From NCBI RefSeq assembly GCF_900156675.1, contig NZ_FTOH01000012.1:1-64000 (forward strand): a DNA stretch of 64,000 bases. The letters run 5' to 3'. This DNA is from Thalassolituus maritimus (lineage in GTDB: Bacteria; Pseudomonadota; Gammaproteobacteria; Pseudomonadales; Oceanobacteraceae). The number at the start of each line of letters is the position of its first letter. The first letter of the stretch is position 1. Under the pieces are notes generated by a model. It ran no database searches and was not told the origin of the DNA. It worked only from the letters and a program-made list of their open reading frames with translations. Positions 27,187 to 36,035 of this stretch are shown here, piece by piece. Made by a program: the position numbers and the translations under genes.

Positions 27187-28110
27187 ATGCCATTAGCGTA
27201 TTACACGTCGGAAGAGCACTTCTCGCACTTTACGGATGAAGACCATCCCGAACACGCCATGCGAATCATGGCTATAGAGCAGGAGCTTAAATCTCAGGGC
27301 ATCTGGGAGCAACTGATTCATGTCAATGGTCGGTCGGCTGATATGCCAGACATCCTCCGGGCGCACAGCAAAGGCTATGTTGAACAGCTCCACCTGATTC
27401 AACCTAAGCATGGCCACATCTACGTTGACGAAGATACCGCCATGTCACCCGGATCACTCAATGCCGCTTTATGGTCGGCGGGATCCTGTACAGCAGCATT
27501 AGATGACCTTGCAAAGGGCGAACAGTCGCGCGCCTTTGTTGCAACGCGCCCGCCGGGTCATCATGCAGAACACCGCAAGGCCATGGGGTTCTGCTTTTTA
27601 AATAACGTTGCCATATCAGCGCTCAGAGCTGCCGATATCCACCACTTTCAGCGGATAGCCCTTCTCGATTTCGATGCCCATCAGGGCAACGGCACTATAG
27701 ACATTCTTGGGAATGATCAGCGTTTTCTCATCTGCTCCAGCTTTCAACACCCTTTTTACCCATACACTCACTACGAGCAGTCAAAGTTCAACAACCTGAT
27801 CAATGTTCCGCTTGAGTCCGGCACTGGCAGTGCGACATTCAGAGCTATGATCGAAGAGCACTGGCAGCCAGCCCTCAAGTCATATGCACCTGAGCTTATT
27901 ATTGTTTCAGCAGGTTTTGATGGCCACAAAGATGACCCGATGGCGGAATTGAATCTATTGGATTCAGACTATAATTGGCTCGGCCGCATGATTGATGGCA
28001 TTGCAGCAGCAAGAAACACTCCCGTGCTGAGTATTCTGGAAGGTGGATACGACCTCAACGCCCTGGGACGTTCAGTCGCTGCATACCTGACAGGTCTGAA
28101 ATCAAACTAG
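27187..28110 (+). CDS. Histone deacetylase superfamily protein
   Basis: Zinc-dependent amidohydrolase of the histone deacetylase / acetylpolyamine amidohydrolase superfamily, 307 residues from ATG 27187 (AGGA close upstream); the longer frame to 26965 overlaps the divergent gene. Catalytic features are present: PPGHHAEHRKAMGFCFLNN with the His-His pair, zinc ligands in LLDFDAHQGNG and SAGFDGHKDD, and LEGGYDLNAL with the late Tyr. Likely substrates are acetyl-lysine or acetylated small amines; which one cannot be read from the sequence. Its position head-to-head with patZ suggests opposing acetylation roles. Confidence 0.9.
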   Translation: MPLAYYTSEEHFSHFTDEDHPEHAMRIMAIEQELKSQGIWEQLIHVNGRSADMPDILRAHSKGYVEQLHLIQPKHGHIYVDEDTAMSPGSLNAALWSAGSCTAALDDLAKGEQSRAFVATRPPGHHAEHRKAMGFCFLNNVAISALRAADIHHFQRIALLDFDAHQGNGTIDILGNDQRFLICSSFQHPFYPYTHYEQSKFNNLINVPLESGTGSATFRAMIEEHWQPALKSYAPELIIVSAGFDGHKDDPMAELNLLDSDYNWLGRMIDGIAAARNTPVLSILEGGYDLNALGRSVAAYLTGLKSN

Positions 28111-28247
28111 CGCGCTTTATTTTCCCAACCCTTGTCACACTCTGAGTGCAAAACTTACCGTCTGTCACAGAAAGCCACAGAGGTACGCACGATTTCTCCG
28201 ATTACAGATGGCATGATTTCAGCAGTTCACAAAAACAGGGCACTGCT

Positions 28248-28400
28248 ATGAGACCAAAGCAAGAGACTGGAGTTATATACGCAATTGTTGCAACACCAGA
28301 ATCGCTGTCACGCGTAACGAAGGCAGAGATGGCGCTGATTGCATTGACGGCGTGCGTGAGCGCATCCGTTCTGATCGCTGCAGCCCGATCTTTGTTTTAG
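28248..28400 (+). CDS. Putative small membrane protein
   Basis: A 50-residue reading frame from ATG 28248 (MRPKQETGVIYAIVATPESL) ending in one hydrophobic segment (about 26-46, MALIALTACVSASVLIAA). A longer version from 28146 is also open. The ribosome binding site is weak (GGGCA). A strong intrinsic terminator follows 50 bases later, which supports transcription of the region. No family is recognised. Confidence 0.4.
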   Translation: MRPKQETGVIYAIVATPESLSRVTKAEMALIALTACVSASVLIAAARSLF

Positions 28401-28449
28401 AGCGGTACCTGTCCAGATCAATATGAAATCATGAATTCAGAAACAAAAA

Positions 28450-28474
28450 AGCCCAGCATATTGCTGGGCTTTTT
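28450..28474 (+). terminator. Intrinsic terminator
   Basis: AGCCCAGCA (28450-28458) and TGCTGGGCT (28462-28470) pair around TAT, with an A run before and a T run after, so it works both ways. It separates the deacetylase/small-protein unit from the tRNA-Ser gene on the other strand. Confidence 0.9.
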
Positions 28475-28485
28475 CGTGAAATAAG

Positions 28486-28576
28486 TGGCGGAGGGATAGG
28501 GATTCGAACCCTAGATAGGCTATTAACCTATGCCGGTTTTCAAGACCGGTGCTTTCAACCGCTCAGCCATCCCTCC
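28486..28576 (-). tRNA. tRNA-Ser (UGA)
   Basis: 91 bases with encoded CCA (28486-28488). Acceptor GGAGGGA pairs with TCCCTCC. The anticodon loop CTTGAAA gives TGA, and a long variable arm (ATAGGTTAATAGCCTAT) is typical of tRNA-Ser. Confidence 0.96.
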
Positions 28577-28710
28577 GAACGGCGCTTATATTACCTCTCT
28601 CATTTTCCACGTCAACTTCTTTTTTAAAATCAATTCGTTACCGCCTTACCTTTAGAGCTGACAGTACCCAACCACAGGGCTATCATGGGTGATAAATCTT
28701 GGGGGCTTCA

Positions 28711-29097
28711 GTGAACTACACCATACTCATATCCAGCTCACCCTTTCAGGGAAGCCAGCATCAATTGGCCATGCGTTTTATACGTGCGACTCTGGAAAGT
28801 GATCATTCGATCAAGAGGATATTTTTCTACGGCGATGCTGTGCTCGCCGCAAATCGCTTCCAGACCCCACCGCAGGGGCAGAAATCGATTGCGCAAAGCT
28901 GGGCGGAGCTTGCAGAAGAAATATCTATCCCCTTACATGCCTGCATTGCTAACAGCGTACGCAGAGGGATTGTTGATGAGCGGGAAGCGGAGCGCTATAA
29001 CCTTGGCGTATCATCGATACATCCTTCATTCACGCTCACCGGGCTTGGAGAAATGACCGAGGTTGTTCATGACAGTGAGAAAATGGTGCAATTCTGA
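28711..29097 (+). CDS. tusD: Sulfur relay protein TusD
   Basis: Part of the TusBCD complex that passes persulfide sulfur from TusA to TusE for 2-thiouridine formation at tRNA wobble positions. GTG at 28711 with GGGGG just upstream gives 128 residues, matching E. coli length and putting the active cysteine at Cys78 (HACIANSVRRGIVDE). The DsrE fold is clear (FFYGDAVLAANR, FTLTGLGEM). Its stop overlaps the tusC start. Confidence 0.92.
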   Translation: MNYTILISSSPFQGSQHQLAMRFIRATLESDHSIKRIFFYGDAVLAANRFQTPPQGQKSIAQSWAELAEEISIPLHACIANSVRRGIVDEREAERYNLGVSSIHPSFTLTGLGEMTEVVHDSEKMVQF

Positions 29098-29441
29098 TGA
29101 GCTCTTCCATTCTGATTAACATCACTCGTCCACCGACGCCTGACTGCGAGGCGCTGGAGTATGCATTGGCTATGGCGGCTTTTGACATCGAAGTGAAAAT
29201 TCTTTTCTCAGGGCGCGGCATTGATTGGCTTAACGCGCGCCAGGCTTCGCGCAAGCCCGGGGGAAAGTCCCCGGCTAAGCTACTTGCGGCACTCCCGATG
29301 TACGGTATAGATGACATTGCTGTAGTTGGCGGGCCGGCAATCTCAGACGAAAGCCCGAAAACTTTCGGCACCTGCCAGACTATTTCGCAGCAGGAAGCGG
29401 CAAACTGGGCCAGAGATGCCCATCATGTGGTATCTTTCTGA
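29097..29441 (+). CDS. tusC: Sulfur relay protein TusC
   Basis: DsrF-type subunit of the TusBCD sulfurtransferase, 114 residues. It has the DsrE/F fold (ALEYALAMAAFDIEVKILFSG, YGIDDIAVV) and lies between tusD and tusB, overlapping the tusD stop (TGATG). TusC has no catalytic cysteine role in the known complex. Confidence 0.9.
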   Translation: MSSSILINITRPPTPDCEALEYALAMAAFDIEVKILFSGRGIDWLNARQASRKPGGKSPAKLLAALPMYGIDDIAVVGGPAISDESPKTFGTCQTISQQEAANWARDAHHVVSF

Positions 29442-29443
29442 TC

Positions 29444-29710
29444 ATGATTGTTCACACCCTATTTTCAGATTTGCCTGACACTCTGGGCCAGGTCCTGGCC
29501 GCACTATCACCAGGGGACGTAATTCTGCTCGCAGGAGACGGCTGCTACCAGAACGCGAGAGTAAAGCAGATCAGCTCAGACGCTGATCTTTTTATGCTGG
29601 CAGAGGACGCTCAAGTCCGCGGAATCAATGAAACCAGTGCTCGTCTGATCAGCGATCCCGAGTGGGTGACCCTGACGGCAGAGAGCCACCAAGTAATAAG
29701 TTGGTTCTGA
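29444..29710 (+). CDS. tusB: Sulfur relay protein TusB
   Basis: DsrH-type subunit of TusBCD, 88 residues, beginning MIVHTLFSDLPDTL and containing PGDVILLAGDGCY and the C-terminal VTLTAESHQVISWF typical of the family. It starts 2 bases after tusC and is followed by tusE after one base. Confidence 0.9.
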   Translation: MIVHTLFSDLPDTLGQVLAALSPGDVILLAGDGCYQNARVKQISSDADLFMLAEDAQVRGINETSARLISDPEWVTLTAESHQVISWF

Positions 29711-29711
29711 G

Positions 29712-30035
29712 ATGGCGACCCTCAATGACCTGACACTGGATAAAGACGGCTTTCTGGTTGAACTCAACGACTGGAATGCTGATGTAGCTGCAGCACTTGC
29801 GCAAGATGAAGGCATCACCCTTACAGAAGATCACTGGGAAATCATTAATGCCATTCGCGCCTTCTACGCAGAGTTTGATCTCGCGCCAGCGATGAGACCG
29901 CTCTCTCGCTATATTAAGCAGACACTCGGCGCTGAAAAAGCAGGGAGTATTTACCTGATGACATTATTTCCTGAGAGCCCGGCGAAAAAAGCCGCGAGAA
30001 TAGCTGGCCTTCCAAGACCGGAGAATTGCCTGTGA
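29712..30035 (+). CDS. tusE: Sulfur relay protein TusE (DsrC family)
   Basis: Accepts sulfur from TusBCD and delivers it to MnmA, which is also encoded in this window. It has 107 residues with the DsrC pattern TEDHWEIINAIRAFYAEF and the catalytic cysteine as the penultimate residue (PRPENCL, Cys106). The second conserved cysteine of dissimilatory DsrC is absent, fitting the tRNA-modification role. The stop overlaps the GTG start of ybiB. Confidence 0.93.
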   Translation: MATLNDLTLDKDGFLVELNDWNADVAAALAQDEGITLTEDHWEIINAIRAFYAEFDLAPAMRPLSRYIKQTLGAEKAGSIYLMTLFPESPAKKAARIAGLPRPENCL

Positions 30036-31000
30036 CACAACACGCCCTGGCCGATTACGTGCGCATCCTTGCCAGAGGAAAGAACGCCAGCCGAAATATG
30101 ACGTTCGAAGAAGCGCGATTCACGATGAGTGAGATGCTCGCCGGACGTTATGAAGATGTTCAACTCGGCGCAATATTTATGCTGCTACGGGTACTTGAAG
30201 AAACCCCTGATGAAATAGCTGGGTTTGCGTCTGCAGTTAATGAGTACTGGCCTGAGCCAGCTGGACATTTTGACCTAGTCTGGTCGAGTTATGCAGGCAA
30301 ACGGCGCCAGCCGATGTGGTGGGTACTATCTGCATTGCTGCTTGGTCAGATGGGGCATCGCATCCTTGTTCACGGCACTTTGGCTCACACTCCGGGTCGG
30401 GTTTATGCCCATGAAGTTTTTCAGGAGCTTGGCTTACCTGCCGCGACCAGAGATTCCCTTGGTACGATTGTCGCGCCGCTGGTCTACCTGCCCTGCTCCG
30501 AGGTGCACCCATCGCTACAACAGTGGCTTAGTCTTAAGTCAGTCCTGGGCGTGCGCTCACCGATCAACACAGTGCTTAAAACGATCGCTCCGGCAGGAGT
30601 GCCTTCTGTGCAGGGCATATTCCACCCGGATTACCGGACGACTCACTCTATGGCGGCAGGTATTAATCAGGATACGGCTGCCATCATCAAGGGTGAAGGC
30701 GGGGAATTTGAGGTGAATCCTGAGCGCCCCTGTCAGGCAACAGTGGTTGTTGAGGGTGAAGAGGCCCAGTTTCGGATTGCGAATGATTCATCCCACTATG
30801 ATGATAAAGCCGCAAGTCCGAATGCCGAGCATCTCGTCAAGCTCTGGCAAGGCCAGGATCACTCGCAATATGGCCACGATGCTGTGCTACGCACCGCTGC
30901 CCTGGCCCTGTGTGCCATGCTTAAAACAACAGACTACGTGTCCGCTCTATCGCAATGCAGCAAAGCCTGGGCAGAGCGGGATAAAAGCTTACTAGCCTGA
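30032..31000 (+). CDS. ybiB: YbiB-like (TrpD2 family) protein
   Basis: A relative of anthranilate phosphoribosyltransferase that in E. coli (YbiB/TrpD2) binds nucleic acid rather than making tryptophan. GTG at 30032, overlapping the tusE stop as GTGA, gives 322 residues. The small helical N-terminal domain (about 15-70, FEEARFTMSEMLAGRYEDVQLGA) and the phosphoribosyltransferase fold with GRVYAHEVFQELGL are visible. It is the last gene of the tus operon, and its 3' end overlaps the convergent cysG by 9 bases. A role in tRNA metabolism is suggested by position only. Confidence 0.85.
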   Translation: MTQHALADYVRILARGKNASRNMTFEEARFTMSEMLAGRYEDVQLGAIFMLLRVLEETPDEIAGFASAVNEYWPEPAGHFDLVWSSYAGKRRQPMWWVLSALLLGQMGHRILVHGTLAHTPGRVYAHEVFQELGLPAATRDSLGTIVAPLVYLPCSEVHPSLQQWLSLKSVLGVRSPINTVLKTIAPAGVPSVQGIFHPDYRTTHSMAAGINQDTAAIIKGEGGEFEVNPERPCQATVVVEGEEAQFRIANDSSHYDDKAASPNAEHLVKLWQGQDHSQYGHDAVLRTAALALCAMLKTTDYVSALSQCSKAWAERDKSLLA

Positions 31001-32368
31001 GCGCCAATTAAGCGTAGAGTGAAGACTGACGACGCTCCCCACAATCGTGAGCGTAGGCGCCTGAATCTTCCGGCCAGCGACGTATTCAGGCATGGTCGCG
31101 AGCGTACCCGTGTGCACTTGCTGGTCCGGTAAGGTGCCCTTTTCGATCAACGCAATCGGTGTTTCTGCAGGCATACCATGAGCGATCAGCTGACTGCAAA
31201 TCTCTGGCAAACCAACCAATCCCATGTAGATTACAAGTGTCTGCTGTGGATGAATCAATTCACTCCACGGCAGGTTGCAGGTGCCGTCCTTCATGTGCCC
31301 GGTTACGAAACGTACGCTCTGTGCATGATCCCGATGAGTAAGGGGGATGCCAGCATACGATGAGCAGCCGCTTGCAGCGGTAATTCCGGGCACAACCTGA
31401 AATGGAATGCCTGCTTCTGCCAGCTGTTGAATTTCTTCGCCACCACGACCAAAAATAAAGGGGTCTCCACCTTTGAGTCGCAGCACTCTTCGACCTTTCA
31501 GAGCTTCATCAACCAGACGTTGATTGATTTCATCCTGAGGGACAGCATGATCGCTTCTCGCCTTGCCAACGTAATGCCGCTCGCAGTCATCGGGTAATAG
31601 ACTGAGTATGGATGGACTGACCAAGCGATCGTAGAAGACGACATCTGACATCTGAATCAAACGTAGGGCCCGAAAGGTCAGCAAGTCAGGATCACCGGGC
31701 CCCGCACCTACAAGAAATGCTTCTCCGGCCGAGATATCCTCACCAGAGAGTAATCCCTCGACTATCTTGTCGGCTGATGCTTCTTGTCTTGCCAGCACCT
31801 GATCGGGGGCCTGAGACTGCATCAATCTTCGCCAGAAAACTCCCCGCTCCTTAGATGTGCCCTCGCTGCGCAACCTCAGTCTCAGCGACTCCAGCCACTG
31901 ACCAAGTCGTGAATAATCCGTGGGGATAAACGCTTCGATGCGGTCTCTGACGAGTCGTGTCAGTGCAGGGGTTGCCCCACCGGTTGAGATTGCAACCTTC
32001 AACGGTGAACGATCGACAACCGCAGGAAAAGAAAAATCGTTATCTTCAGGCTCATCAGTACGGCAAACCCACGCGCCAGAATTTCTAGCGAGGCGAGCCT
32101 GATGTTCGTTCGTCGCCTTGTCATCCGTCGCCAGAACAACATAGTCGCCGGCTCGGTAATTTTCTTCTCCGGCGACACGCTCGTGGCACGTCAGTCTGTC
32201 ACCTGCCAGATCAAGGATCGCATTATCGATATTGGGCGCGATGACATAAATCATCGCGCCAGTATCGATCAGGGTTTTTACTTTTCTCGCAGCAACCGCT
32301 CCCCCGCCGATGATATAAAAGCGGGCTCGCGATGCATTAATTACGAGGGGCAGATGACTATTGCTCAC
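30992..32368 (-). CDS. cysG: Siroheme synthase (trifunctional)
   Basis: Converts uroporphyrinogen III to siroheme for sulfite and nitrite reductases. It has 458 residues. The N-terminal dehydrogenase/ferrochelatase module (about 1-210) has [18 protein letters not shown] and [14 protein letters not shown]. The C-terminal uroporphyrinogen methyltransferase module has [33 protein letters not shown] and [20 protein letters not shown]. The GTG start overlaps the serS stop by 4 bases. Confidence 0.95.
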   Translation of the reverse strand: MSNSHLPLVINASRARFYIIGGGAVAARKVKTLIDTGAMIYVIAPNIDNAILDLAGDRLTCHERVAGEENYRAGDYVVLATDDKATNEHQARLARNSGAWVCRTDEPEDNDFSFPAVVDRSPLKVAISTGGATPALTRLVRDRIEAFIPTDYSRLGQWLESLRLRLRSEGTSKERGVFWRRLMQSQAPDQVLARQEASADKIVEGLLSGEDISAGEAFLVGAGPGDPDLLTFRALRLIQMSDVVFYDRLVSPSILSLLPDDCERHYVGKARSDHAVPQDEINQRLVDEALKGRRVLRLKGGDPFIFGRGGEEIQQLAEAGIPFQVVPGITAASGCSSYAGIPLTHRDHAQSVRFVTGHMKDGTCNLPWSELIHPQQTLVIYMGLVGLPEICSQLIAHGMPAETPIALIEKGTLPDQQVHTGTLATMPEYVAGRKIQAPTLTIVGSVVSLHSTLNWRSG

Positions 32369-33678
32369 ACACCTTTCCGTTCAGTGCCAACCTTCGCAGT
32401 ACTGATCCGCTCAGTACCACCCATGTACGGACGAAGCGCCACAGGTACAGAAACCGAGCCATCTTCTTCCTGATAGTTTTCAAGAATAGCGACTAGCGTC
32501 CGGCCGACGGCCAGGCCCGAGCCGTTCAGTGTGTGAAGCAGTTCGGGTTTGCCTGTCTGAGGGTTACGCCAGCGCGCCTGCATCCGACGAGCCTGATAAT
32601 CGCCAAAAGTACTGCAACTGGAGATTTCACGGTACTTCTGCTGACCGGGGAGCCAGACTTCAAGATCGTAGGTTTTGGCTGCTGAAAAGCCCAGATCACC
32701 ACCACACAGAATCACCTTGCGGTATGGGAGATTCAGTTTCTGAAGGATTGCTTCAGCATGGCCGGTCAACTCTTCAAGAGTCTTCTCTGAGTCTTCCGCC
32801 TTAACAAACTGAACCAGCTCGACTTTGTCGAACTGATGCTGGCGAATCATGCCTCGGGTGTCACGACCGTAACTACCCGCTTCACTGCGGAAGCATGGGG
32901 TATGGGCGACTTTTTTCACCGGCAGCTCGACATCATTCACTGTGTCACGCAGCAGATTAGTTACAGGAACCTCAGCGGTAGGGATCATATACAGATCCTT
33001 ATCACCCTGAGCCTGCGGAATTTTAAAGAGATCTTCTTCAAACTTAGGTAGCTGGCCTGTGCCCTCGAGTGCCTGACGGTTAACCAGGTACGGCACGTAA
33101 GTTTCTTCGTAGCCATGCTCCAGTGTGTGCATATCAAGCATAAACTGGGTCAGCGCTCTGTGCATTCTGGCGATAGGACCGCTCATGACGGCAAAGCGAG
33201 AGCCCGCAACCACAGCACCGGCATCGAAATTGAGGCCATGCGGTTCGCCCACATCTACGTGATCTTTCGGCTCAAATGAAAACTCGCGCGGCTCACCCCA
33301 TTTCAGGACTTCAACATTGTCGTCCTCATCGTTACCCGCAGGCACTTCCGCCAAGGGCACATTCGGAATCGCCATCAGCATTTCACGAAGATCAGACTCA
33401 ACCTGCTTGGCAGCTTGCTCTGCGCGAGTAATATCGGCATCCAGACCACTCATCACCTGAGCTTTCGCCTCTTCTGGCGACATACCCTGTCCGATCAGCT
33501 GGCCAATCTGTTTGGATGCTTTCTTCTTTTCTGCCTGCAGCGACTGAGCTTCAGTCAGTGCTTTTTTACGTGCATCGTCAAGTCGACCGAATTCCACATC
33601 ATTAAATGAAAAGCCCTTCTTGGCTAGAGCATCTTTAACATCATCTATGTTGTCGCGAATGTACTTAATATCGAGCAT
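32365..33678 (-). CDS. serS: Seryl-tRNA synthetase
   Basis: Class II aminoacyl-tRNA synthetase charging tRNA-Ser. ATG at 33678 gives 437 residues starting [12 protein letters not shown], the family's usual start; the longer frame to 33738 runs into crcB. An N-terminal coiled-coil arm (about 30-100) precedes the catalytic core with motif 2 ([22 protein letters not shown]) split here as [14 protein letters not shown] and HQFDKVELV, and motif 3 ([18 protein letters not shown]). A tRNA-Ser gene lies 4 kb away. Confidence 0.96.
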   Translation of the reverse strand: MLDIKYIRDNIDDVKDALAKKGFSFNDVEFGRLDDARKKALTEAQSLQAEKKKASKQIGQLIGQGMSPEEAKAQVMSGLDADITRAEQAAKQVESDLREMLMAIPNVPLAEVPAGNDEDDNVEVLKWGEPREFSFEPKDHVDVGEPHGLNFDAGAVVAGSRFAVMSGPIARMHRALTQFMLDMHTLEHGYEETYVPYLVNRQALEGTGQLPKFEEDLFKIPQAQGDKDLYMIPTAEVPVTNLLRDTVNDVELPVKKVAHTPCFRSEAGSYGRDTRGMIRQHQFDKVELVQFVKAEDSEKTLEELTGHAEAILQKLNLPYRKVILCGGDLGFSAAKTYDLEVWLPGQQKYREISSCSTFGDYQARRMQARWRNPQTGKPELLHTLNGSGLAVGRTLVAILENYQEEDGSVSVPVALRPYMGGTERISTAKVGTERKGV

Positions 33679-33686
33679 TGTTCTTC

Positions 33687-34061
33687 TTAAACCAGAGATT
33701 TTGAGAGCCACATTCCTGCGGCCGTAGCAGCAAGACACCCCAGCAGACTGACACCAATGTAGGCCAGAAACGCTTCATATCGCGCCTGCTGAAGTAGAGA
33801 AATACTTTCTAATGAGAAGGTAGAAAAGGTAGTAAATGCACCTAAAAAACCCACCATCGCCAATTGACGATGATGATCGCCACCAAACCCATTTTCGACG
33901 AGCCAGATATAGGCGACGCCAATGGCGAAGGAGCCTAACAGGTTCACTGAAAGCGTGCCATAGGGGAAAGGCCGGTCAAACCACTTAAATACCGCCGTCG
34001 CCATGCTGAATCTCGCGACCGCGCCCAGCGCTCCTCCCAGAGCGATCCATAAATACGCCAA
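33687..34061 (-). CDS. crcB: Fluoride channel CrcB/Fluc
   Basis: Small inner-membrane fluoride exporter, 124 residues with four hydrophobic segments. Family motifs [26 protein letters not shown] and [16 protein letters not shown] (with the channel Phe and the sodium-site region) are intact. It lies between rarA (2 bases) and serS; no fluoride riboswitch is seen, as the gene is inside the operon. Confidence 0.95.
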   Translation of the reverse strand: MAYLWIALGGALGAVARFSMATAVFKWFDRPFPYGTLSVNLLGSFAIGVAYIWLVENGFGGDHHRQLAMVGFLGAFTTFSTFSLESISLLQQARYEAFLAYIGVSLLGCLAATAAGMWLSKSLV

Positions 34062-34063
34062 AG

Positions 34064-35383
34064 TTAACTACCGCCGTCTGTATATCGTTTCTTATCGCTG
34101 AGGCGATTGAGTTCACGAAGGTGATCCAGCTTGGCACCAATCTTCTGCTCAAGGCCGCGAGCTACCGGAGAGTAAAAACGCTCATCTGCCAGAGCTTCAG
34201 GGAAATAGTTTTCACCCGCTGCAAATGCTTCAGGCTCGTCATGCGCATAACGGTACTCGGCACCGTAGTTCATGTCAGACATCATCTGAGTGGGAGCGTT
34301 TCTGAGATGTAATGGTACCTCATAGCCCGGTGTTGACTGCACCAGTTTCCTCGCCGCTTTGTACGCTGTGTAAACCGCATTACTCTTTGGGGCGCATGCT
34401 AAGTAAACAACGGCCTGAGCCAGGTTGAGTTCTCCCTCAGGGCTACCCAGGCGCTCCTGAGCCTCCCACGCGGCAGTACAGACAGAGAGTGCGCGGGGAT
34501 CGGCATTGCCAATATCTTCACTGGCCATACGCACGAGACGCCTTGCTATGTAGAGCGGATCGCAACCCCCGTCGAGCATACGACTGAACCAATAGAGGGA
34601 GGCATCCGGGTCAGAACCCCGGACCGATTTGTGTAAGGCGGATATCTGTTCATAAAAGGCATCACCACCTTTGTCGAACCTGCGCAGACTGCTAACTAAT
34701 ACCGCGCGAACATCATCGTCACAGAGAGAAGATCCGCCATTCAGCTGTAGCGCTTGCTCTAACAGATTCAGGGCACGGCGGGCATCGCCATCCGCGGCAG
34801 CTGCAAGAACAGAAAGCGGAGATTGATCTTTCTGCTCAACTCCTTCCGACTCAAGTCCACGTTGAATGACCTTAACAAGATCATCGTCCGTAAGAGACTT
34901 AAGGATATATACCTGCGCTCGCGAGAGAAGTGCATTGTTCAACTCAAACGACGGATTTTCTGTCGTAGCCCCAACAAAGATAAAGGTTCCGTCCTCAACG
35001 TATGGCAGGAAGGCGTCTTGTTGAGACTTATTGAAACGATGAACCTCGTCGATAAAAAGCAGTGACTTGCGGCCACTCCCCGCTGCCTGTCGCGCCTGCT
35101 CAACCGCAGCCCGGATCTCTTTGACCCCAGCCATGACCGCACTCAGTGACAAAAACTGAGCATCGACGTAGCTGGCGATAAGACGGGCTAGCGTGGTTTT
35201 GCCTACGCCCGGAGGCCCCCACAGAATAAGAGAGTGAATCTGTCCTGCGTTCAAAGCATTACGAAGAGGAGCCTCTTCTCCGACGACATGTTCCTGCCCG
35301 ATGTAATCGTCGAGCGAGCCAGGCCTAAGGCGCGAAGCCAGCGGCTCGTATGGTTTACCCTGCGAAAATAAATCAGCTGCCAT
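34064..35383 (-). CDS. rarA: Replication-associated recombination protein RarA
   Basis: AAA+ ATPase (MgsA family) acting at stalled replication forks, 439 residues. Walker [13 protein letters not shown], Walker [21 protein letters not shown], sensor 1 ([12 protein letters not shown]) and the C-terminal oligomerisation domain ([20 protein letters not shown]) are present. Its start overlaps the lolA stop by 11 bases. Confidence 0.95.
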   Translation of the reverse strand: MAADLFSQGKPYEPLASRLRPGSLDDYIGQEHVVGEEAPLRNALNAGQIHSLILWGPPGVGKTTLARLIASYVDAQFLSLSAVMAGVKEIRAAVEQARQAAGSGRKSLLFIDEVHRFNKSQQDAFLPYVEDGTFIFVGATTENPSFELNNALLSRAQVYILKSLTDDDLVKVIQRGLESEGVEQKDQSPLSVLAAAADGDARRALNLLEQALQLNGGSSLCDDDVRAVLVSSLRRFDKGGDAFYEQISALHKSVRGSDPDASLYWFSRMLDGGCDPLYIARRLVRMASEDIGNADPRALSVCTAAWEAQERLGSPEGELNLAQAVVYLACAPKSNAVYTAYKAARKLVQSTPGYEVPLHLRNAPTQMMSDMNYGAEYRYAHDEPEAFAAGENYFPEALADERFYSPVARGLEQKIGAKLDHLRELNRLSDKKRYTDGGS

Positions 35384-36011
35384 GGCGCCCGTCGATTACG
35401 TCAACATCATCCGGCGCAACAAAGGTGAATGCAGCTGGATCAAGCTCAGGATTTACTTGCTGATCAGTAAAACGAATTTCGGTGATTTGCCCAGCAGCGT
35501 CGAATATACGCATAAATTCAACTTCATCATTTACGTAGTCGAACTCAAGCGCTTCAAACAACTGACTGGCATCCTGAGGCTTCAACCTGTAACGCACGGC
35601 TTTACCAGCCTCTTCTCTCGTTGCTGTGTAGCTGTCAGAGATATTGCTGACATCACCACTCAGAAGCAGCGCGGGGGTTTCCTGAAGTTTTGATTCAAGG
35701 TTGCGAATGGTCACTTGCTCCAGGTCCATATCGTAAACCCAGACACACTCGCCATCGGAGACAACCAGCTGCTCATACGGTGGATTTGTTTGCCAGCGCA
35801 TTTTTCCTGGTCGCTGAACAGAGAGCGTCCCTGATAAGCTCTGCAACACTTCCCCATTCTGATCCATGGTCACCTGCGAGAACTCGGTTTCCATCGAGTT
35901 GAGGGATGTCAGCCTTGAAGTAAATTCCTCCAGCGCCTCACCTGCGTGGATACCCAATGACACTACAGAAAAAACAATCCCGCCTGCGAATGCGGTCAGC
36001 TTTGAAATCAT
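35373..36011 (-). CDS. lolA: Outer-membrane lipoprotein carrier protein LolA
   Basis: Periplasmic chaperone that ferries lipoproteins from the LolCDE complex to the outer membrane. It has 212 residues with a signal peptide (about 1-22, MISKLTAFAGGIVFSVVSLG). The mature part has LTSLNSMETEFSQVTMD, PGKMRWQTNPPYEQLVVSDG and VWVYDMDLEQVTI, all typical. It lies between ftsK and rarA. Confidence 0.93.
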   Translation of the reverse strand: MISKLTAFAGGIVFSVVSLGIHAGEALEEFTSRLTSLNSMETEFSQVTMDQNGEVLQSLSGTLSVQRPGKMRWQTNPPYEQLVVSDGECVWVYDMDLEQVTIRNLESKLQETPALLLSGDVSNISDSYTATREEAGKAVRYRLKPQDASQLFEALEFDYVNDEVEFMRIFDAAGQITEIRFTDQQVNPELDPAAFTFVAPDDVDVIDGRHGS

Positions 36012-36035
36012 AAAAAGACTCTACTTTTACTTGAG

